Source of the DNA: Shewanella schlegeliana
Lineage (GTDB): Bacteria > Pseudomonadota > Gammaproteobacteria > Enterobacterales > Shewanellaceae
Direction of reading: 5' to 3'
Length of the DNA: 64,000 nucleotides
NCBI RefSeq assembly: GCF_016765635.1
Contig: NZ_JAESVD010000011.1
Location: forward strand, 1-64,000
Shown: one piece after another, positions 58,957 through 64,000 of the stretch
Layout: every line of letters begins with the position of its first letter
Numbering within the stretch: position 1 is the first letter of the stretch
The notes under the pieces: generated by a model
The model's input: the letters and a program-made list of their open reading frames with translations, nothing else
Database searches by the model: none
Told to the model about the DNA's origin: nothing
Made by a program: the position numbers and the translations under genes

Positions 58957-60885
58957 ATGAGAAAATTTTATAAATGCAAAACGGCGCTTATCGTCGCCGC
59001 AGCTTTTGGCCTAGCCGCCTGTAGTGACGGTAAAGATGGTAGTGATGGCGAAGATGGTACTAGCCCATTACCACCAGTAGTCGAGGCGACAGAGATCACC
59101 AATGTCGAAATGCTAAGCCACACCCTAGAAGAGGGCGCGGTGCGTTTTGAGTTTGAAGTCACTAACGAGGAGGGGCTTCTTGTCAGTGGCCTTGAAAAAG
59201 TGAGTGCAGAAGTCGCAGAGCTGACAGATAAAGGCATTGCTCGTAGCCGTCCAGATTATGAGGGTACGATTGCTGGTGGTAGTGCTAATGAGGCGACCGA
59301 TGGCGCAAGCCTCACAATGACTGAAAATGGTCGTTATGAATTTTTAGCACCAATGCCAGCAGTAAATGCTGGGACTGAAGGGATCATTCGAATCGCAGTA
59401 GGTGGCGGTGAGAATATTGCTAAATCAAACTACATTGTCGTCGATAAGTCTGAAGGGCTACACACCACTTCAACTGCAACTTGTCACGGTTGTCATGTCG
59501 ACTATGCAGCGTCTAAATTAAAGCATCCTAGCTACACTGCAATTAATACCGATGGCGAAACCGATCTCGTCGCGGGTTGTATGGTTTGTCACGGCAACGT
59601 GGTACGTGATGATGGCGGCTATGCTCGTAACTCAATGCAGAAAATTGGCCATATCAACCATCAGAAGTTTGAGAAAGATTTCGAACCCGCTAACTGTTAC
59701 ACCTGTCATGCTGAGCCAATCACTAAGGTTAGCACTATTGATACTTGTACCGACTGCCACGAGGCCGCTGGCGTAGGAACTGCAGCTGTTGCAATGACAT
59801 ACAGCGGCTTTAGTGAGTCTGATGACGTACGTATATTCCATAAAAAAGTAGGTGAAAGAGCTGACATTAGAGAGCAGCACTACACTACTACCTCTGCGCC
59901 ATACATTGATAGCAGCTTGGTATGGGATGACCATGAAACCACTGGTGGCTGGTGTACTGATATCGCACTGTTTAATACCGAGGGTGAAACAGATATTCAG
60001 CTTAATATTACACAGTTATATGCCGCTGGTACGTTAACCTATGCTGGGGCATATATTCATGCCTATGACAATGATTCGATTGTTGGGCGCCCAAGTCCAC
60101 GAGACTCTGGTGGCGTGGTAAATAGTCAGTACGTAGAAAAAGATGATGGCTCAAGAGGTGTATGTTATGTGCGTCTAGATGGTATTGATGCGGGCTTTGC
60201 TAATGCGGGCTTTACCGCGAGCTCGAGAGTGACTTTCAAGCAGCAAGATGCTGATGGTGGCTATGACGGCGTTTCACTGACGAGTTACTCGGACGTTGTT
60301 AACTCAAATGAAGAGGTACTTCAAGAGTATAACCGTCGTCATAGTGTCACTCTGGATAGCTGTACGACTTGTCACAACAATGAGACCAACTACCATAAAA
60401 ATGGTAGTTATAATGATGGTGGCTTAGGTTGTGTGGCCTGTCATAACAATGGCCAAGATCGTAGCTCGAAGAACTCTGCACCAGGCTTTGGTCCTATGGT
60501 TCACAGTATGCACTGGGGTGTGGGTAGCTCAGCCGTGACCGGTGAGCCAAACTCTGCTACTAAGCTTAATGCTGAGAACTGTGTGGCTTGTCATGCAGAC
60601 GGTATCGATCTTAACGCCGTGCCAAACCAGTATATGCTGTCAAAAGCTTACAATGGTGGTAAGGATGGCGTTGCTACTAGCCCAATCACTGCTAACTGTT
60701 ATGCCTGTCATAACAATGTTCAAGCGCTGAACCACATGATTTCTAATGGTGGTGAGTTGAATCTTGAAGTAAACAAAGCGGGTGATTGGTTTACCCAAGG
60801 TACTTCGGAGTCTTGTGCAACTTGTCATGCCGAAGGTAAGTCATACGGAATTGACAAGTACCACGTGTTTGACCGTAAAGAATAA
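58957..60885 (+). CDS. OmcA/MtrC-family surface cytochrome, nine hemes
   Basis: This is 642 aa from the ATG at 58957, placed after GGAG (an upstream GTG overlaps it). A lipobox GLAAC gives a lipidated Cys22; GKDGSDGEDG follows. Nine CxxCH sites are present: CHGCH, CMVCH, CYTCH and CTDCH in the first heme domain; CTTCH, CVACH, CVACH, CYACH and CATCH in the second. Two beta-rich domains (N-terminal, and between the heme sets with two cysteines, GGWC and GVC) complete the OmcA/MtrC layout. These proteins reduce metals or flavins outside the cell. MtrC and OmcA have ten hemes; here the first set is one short. No mtrA or mtrB neighbour is in the window. Confidence 0.87.
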   Translation: MRKFYKCKTALIVAAAFGLAACSDGKDGSDGEDGTSPLPPVVEATEITNVEMLSHTLEEGAVRFEFEVTNEEGLLVSGLEKVSAEVAELTDKGIARSRPDYEGTIAGGSANEATDGASLTMTENGRYEFLAPMPAVNAGTEGIIRIAVGGGENIAKSNYIVVDKSEGLHTTSTATCHGCHVDYAASKLKHPSYTAINTDGETDLVAGCMVCHGNVVRDDGGYARNSMQKIGHINHQKFEKDFEPANCYTCHAEPITKVSTIDTCTDCHEAAGVGTAAVAMTYSGFSESDDVRIFHKKVGERADIREQHYTTTSAPYIDSSLVWDDHETTGGWCTDIALFNTEGETDIQLNITQLYAAGTLTYAGAYIHAYDNDSIVGRPSPRDSGGVVNSQYVEKDDGSRGVCYVRLDGIDAGFANAGFTASSRVTFKQQDADGGYDGVSLTSYSDVVNSNEEVLQEYNRRHSVTLDSCTTCHNNETNYHKNGSYNDGGLGCVACHNNGQDRSSKNSAPGFGPMVHSMHWGVGSSAVTGEPNSATKLNAENCVACHADGIDLNAVPNQYMLSKAYNGGKDGVATSPITANCYACHNNVQALNHMISNGGELNLEVNKAGDWFTQGTSESCATCHAEGKSYGIDKYHVFDRKE

Positions 60886-61011
60886 AAAGTAAGGGCTAGC
60901 TTCTCCCTGCAAATAGTTAGCCCATGACTTTTTGGGGCGCGATTTAACCTCTATTCGAGATAGTTTTCCGCAGACTTCGAATAGAGTTTATCTAGCGCCT
61001 TTTTTCTGTTG

Positions 61012-61956
61012 TTAATTATTGAATTCTGGGCGTTCGATAAAATCAGGTACCTCTAGCACTTTATCTTGCCAGTTATTAAATAATGCTTGATAGAGGAACT
61101 CAATAAACACTCGGTAACGCCTTGGCAAGTACACTCGCTGCGGCATACTCATGGTGACCAGACTTTGCTTCATTGGAAAGTCATTAAGTAGCGTGACTAA
61201 CTCGCCCTTTTCTAGGGCGTCGTTCGCGATTACCAAAGGAATGGCTGCAATGCCTAGCCCTTCTAATGCTGCTTCGCGCATCAGGGTAATATTGTTAGTC
61301 TCAAGTCTCGATTCTGGCTCTATCGTCACCCATTCTTTGCCATTAAACAGCGTCCAGTTGCCGTCAATATGGGGCGAGCTAATACGGATACATTGATGCT
61401 GCCGTAACTGCTCAGGTGTTTTAGGCTCACCGAACTTATCGAGATACTCAGGGCTTGCCATCAGAATTTTTGGGGTATTTATCAGGGCGTAGGTTTTCAA
61501 TCTATCGTCGGTTTCGGCGGTGATCTGAAACAGTAGGTCAACCCCTTCAGCTATCACATCTACCTGTCGATTCGTCAGCTCGGCTTCGATGGTGATATCG
61601 GGGTAGAGCGCCAGAAAACGGGCGAAGATCCGTCCAAAATAGAGTTGCCCCATCTCGATAGGACAAACAATCTTAAGGTGCCCTTTAATCGTCTGCTGTC
61701 TCGCACTGAGTTGATCTTCGGCATTCTTAAGATCCGTTAAGATCCGGTTCACGCGATGAAAGTAGTCAGCCCCGGCCTCAGTGAGCTTAAGTGCGCGAGT
61801 GGTTCTATGCAGCAGTTGTACTCCCGCATCGGCTTCTAGCTCGGCCACTTTGCGGCTCACGGTAGCCTTAGTCAGGCCTAAGGCGTTGGCGGCCCGAGTA
61901 AAACTGCCTTGTTCGACGACTTGGGCAAACATTTGGATACGATTGAGATCTATCAT
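61012..61956 (-). CDS. LysR-family regulator
   Basis: This 314-aa regulator has an N-terminal winged helix (MIDLNRIQMFAQVVEQGSFT) and a LysR substrate domain (residues about 90-300). It is divergent from the HlyD/EmrB-like pump genes, with 93 bp between starts, the usual layout for a LysR controlling its neighbour. The ligand is unknown. The protein is complete. Confidence 0.88.
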   Translation of the reverse strand: MIDLNRIQMFAQVVEQGSFTRAANALGLTKATVSRKVAELEADAGVQLLHRTTRALKLTEAGADYFHRVNRILTDLKNAEDQLSARQQTIKGHLKIVCPIEMGQLYFGRIFARFLALYPDITIEAELTNRQVDVIAEGVDLLFQITAETDDRLKTYALINTPKILMASPEYLDKFGEPKTPEQLRQHQCIRISSPHIDGNWTLFNGKEWVTIEPESRLETNNITLMREAALEGLGIAAIPLVIANDALEKGELVTLLNDFPMKQSLVTMSMPQRVYLPRRYRVFIEFLYQALFNNWQDKVLEVPDFIERPEFNN

Positions 61957-62049
61957 TGTTACACCTGTGAAACAGTGGGTAATTTTCAGCTATCTAATAA
62001 ATATACTGAGACAGTAGTAAACTATGACTCACTAATCAAGGAGTCATTC

Positions 62050-63123
62050 ATGTCTAAAACCAAGTTATTTTTCGGGATTCCTGTTCTTATTATTGCGTTA
62101 TTAACCGGCGGTTATTATTGGTGGACCCAAGTACGTAATTTTGAGTCGACAGATAATGCCTATGTAGAATCCGATATCTCTCATATCAGCGTTAAAGTCC
62201 CTGGCTATGTCACAGCCACCTTTGTGACCGATAATCAGCATGTCAAAAAAGGTCAATTACTGGCCCAATTGGAAGATAGTCAATTCAGGGCGAAGGTCGC
62301 GCAAAACCAAGCCGTATTAGCCAGTGCCAAAGCCAAGCTACAGACGCTCAATGCTCAGGTTAACCTACAGCAAGCGCTTATTGCTCAGGCACAAGCCAGT
62401 GTCGTCGCGGCGGAGGCTGAGCGAGTACGTAGTCTGCAACAACTGACTCGAGCCTCAAAGCTGAAGGCAAAAAATTACAGCTCTCAAGATGCTGTGGATG
62501 AAGCCCAAGCCGTTTTCGAATCGGCGACAGCCCATGTCGATGAAATGCATGCCGTATTAGTGGCGAAGCAAAGAGAGCTTAAAGTCTATAACGCACAGTT
62601 AGTTGAAGCCGACTCGAGTGTTGAGCAAGCTAAGGCAGGCCTACAGTTAGCGCAAATCCAACTGGCAGATACCCAAATTACAGCCCCGTTTACAGGAATA
62701 ATCGGAAAGCGTGGGGTGCAGCAGGGGCAATATGTACAGCCTGGACAAGCGATTTACAGTCTAGTACCTGATGAAGCCGTGTGGATCACTGCTAATTTTA
62801 AAGAGACCCAAATTGCTAAGATGCATGCAGGGCAGAAGGTGGCGATTGAGTTAGATGCGTTTTCTGGAAAGGAGTTTTCAGGGGTAATTGATAGCTTATC
62901 TCCTGCCTCGGGAGCTAAATTCAGCTTACTGCCTGCGGAAAATGCCACGGGTAATTTTACCAAGATTGTACAGCGCATCCCGGTGAGAATTCGCTTAGAT
63001 AGCAATGCTGCAGAAAAGCTTGAGCAGGGCAGAATTGTGCCGGGCCTGAGTGCACTAGTGAAAGTCGATACCGCAAGCGATAGCTTAGATTCGGTTATTG
63101 TTGCCAATAGAGTGCAACAGTAA
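62050..63123 (+). CDS. HlyD/EmrA-family membrane fusion protein
   Basis: This is 357 aa from the ATG at 62050, with AAGGAG before it; the frame is open further upstream, but that part overlaps the LysR gene start and has no ribosome site. A membrane helix (residues about 7-26), a biotinyl-lipoyl-like domain (YVTATFVTDNQHVKKGQLLAQL), a long coiled-coil of Ala/Gln-rich helices and a beta-barrel (TAPFTGIIGKRGVQQGQYV) form the EmrA layout. It links the inner-membrane pump to an outer-membrane channel. Its stop codon overlaps the next start (TAATG). Confidence 0.92.
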   Translation: MSKTKLFFGIPVLIIALLTGGYYWWTQVRNFESTDNAYVESDISHISVKVPGYVTATFVTDNQHVKKGQLLAQLEDSQFRAKVAQNQAVLASAKAKLQTLNAQVNLQQALIAQAQASVVAAEAERVRSLQQLTRASKLKAKNYSSQDAVDEAQAVFESATAHVDEMHAVLVAKQRELKVYNAQLVEADSSVEQAKAGLQLAQIQLADTQITAPFTGIIGKRGVQQGQYVQPGQAIYSLVPDEAVWITANFKETQIAKMHAGQKVAIELDAFSGKEFSGVIDSLSPASGAKFSLLPAENATGNFTKIVQRIPVRIRLDSNAAEKLEQGRIVPGLSALVKVDTASDSLDSVIVANRVQQ

Positions 63124-64000
63124 TGCCTGCTAGCCAAGTTGGGGTTGCGACACTTGACGGTGCGATGATTCAACAGGTTGAGCCAGGCAGCCGCAGAGCT
63201 TGGATCGCGGTATTTGGCGGCTTGATAGGCGCCTTTATGGCGATCTTGGATATTCAGATCACTAATGCGTCGATGAAAGAGATCCAAGGCGGCTTAGGTG
63301 CCACGCTGGAGGAGGGCTCTTGGATCGCTACGGCTTACTTAGTGGCAGAGATGATCGCCATTCCGCTATCGGGTTGGCTCAGTAAAGGCTTAGATATACG
63401 CCGCTATATGCTGTGGAACAGCGCTATCTTTATCTTAGCATCGCTACTTTGTTCGATTGCTTGGAATTTAGAATCGATGATCGCGTTCAGGGCGATGCAG
63501 GGTTTCTTTGGTGGCGCCTTGATCCCGATGGCCTTCAGGTTGATTCTAGAATATCTTCCCGACAGCAAACGGGCGGTAGGTATGGCGCTTTTTGGCCTTA
63601 CCGCCACGTTTGCCCCTTCAATTGGCCCAACTTTAGGTGGCTGGCTCACAGAGCAATTTAGTTGGCACTATCTGTTTTATATCAATGTGCCACCGGGGCT
63701 TGTGGTGATGTCGATGCTTGCCTATGGTCTGGTGAAAAAACCAATTAACTGGCCTGAACTCAAGAATGTCGATGTCAGTAGTATTATCACCATGGCATTG
63801 GGGATGGGCTGTTTAGAGGTGGTACTAGAGGAGGGAAATCGTAAGGATTGGTTTGGTTCAGAGTTTATACGTAACCTTGCTATCGTTGCGGCGGTGAATA
63901 TTGCGCTCTTTGTCTATCTGCAGTTAAAGAGTAAGGCGCCACTGGTTAACTTAAGACTGCTTGCTAATCGCGATTTTAGCATCTCAACTATCGCCTATTT
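63123..64000 (+). CDS. EmrB-like MFS efflux transporter (partial)
   Basis: The gene starts at ATG 63123, overlapping the fusion protein stop by one base, and runs past the window end (292 codons visible). The segment ILDIQITNASMKEIQGGLG followed by EEGSWIATAYLVAEMIAIP is the DHA2 (14-helix) drug/H+ antiporter signature. Helices appear from about residue 32 onward. It exports a toxic compound with the fusion protein. The substrate cannot be predicted. Confidence 0.93.
   Translation, partial: MPASQVGVATLDGAMIQQVEPGSRRAWIAVFGGLIGAFMAILDIQITNASMKEIQGGLGATLEEGSWIATAYLVAEMIAIPLSGWLSKGLDIRRYMLWNSAIFILASLLCSIAWNLESMIAFRAMQGFFGGALIPMAFRLILEYLPDSKRAVGMALFGLTATFAPSIGPTLGGWLTEQFSWHYLFYINVPPGLVVMSMLAYGLVKKPINWPELKNVDVSSIITMALGMGCLEVVLEEGNRKDWFGSEFIRNLAIVAAVNIALFVYLQLKSKAPLVNLRLLANRDFSISTIAY

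Noticed and set aside
61909-62049. 47-residue N-terminal extension of the HlyD-like protein
   Set aside because: It overlaps the divergent LysR gene start and has no ribosome site; AAGGAG precedes the ATG at 62050.

Overview
The window comes from a marine gammaproteobacterium, almost certainly a Shewanella. The evidence is the gene order mutT-yacG-zapD-coaE-pilDCBA, nadC, ampDE, pdhR-aceEF-lpd, acnB, rsd, hemE and purHD, which matches what I remember of Shewanella chromosomes, together with many c-di-GMP proteins and a multiheme surface cytochrome of the OmcA/MtrC type. Base composition is even and moderate. I see no prophage, insertion sequence, integron or CRISPR array. The accessory content is one MITE-like repeat, one decayed patch and a selenium/formate module.

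Layout. 1-431: end of an rRNA operon (23S 3' end, 5S, terminator). 765-7341: housekeeping genes and the type IV pilus genes, all on the minus strand. 8571-11416: nadC, a 276-bp inverted-repeat element, then ampDE. 11734-18556: pyruvate dehydrogenase genes behind a PdhR operator. 18711-25475: a beta-propeller GGDEF/EAL protein and a PlpD-like patatin autotransporter. 25577-31426: hxpB, acnB, rsd, a candidate small RNA and hemE. 31774-37906: a second GGDEF/EAL protein, a 72-aa protein and a 999-aa repeat lipoprotein. 38404-41478: purD and purH. 41708-43685: a ZntR-like regulator and a permease with a cysteine-pair-rich loop, behind a textbook MerR-type promoter. 43860-44528: a DsbA-like lipoprotein. 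45264-57118: formate dehydrogenase and selenium genes. 57218-57946: a YebC-family gene. 58126-58518: gene remnants. 58957-60885: a nine-heme surface cytochrome. 61012-64000: a LysR regulator diverging from an EmrAB-like pump, cut by the window end.

How the genes work together. The formate/selenium block is nearly self-contained. FdnG carries an in-frame UGA (selenocysteine) followed by a SECIS hairpin; FdhB and FdhC complete the membrane enzyme; FdhE and FdhD mature it; SelA, SelB and tRNA-Sec make and insert selenocysteine; YedE and YedF probably supply selenium. Only selD is missing from the window. selB and selC converge and overlap by 23 bp. Pyruvate dehydrogenase, aconitase B and formate dehydrogenase are central carbon/energy functions, and the surface cytochrome suggests extracellular electron transfer, although no mtrA/mtrB partner is visible.

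Most interesting items: the metal-efflux operon with its intact MerR-type operator and permease cysteine pairs; a probable small RNA upstream of rsd with its own promoter and terminator; the orphan nine-heme cytochrome; and the selB/selC overlap.
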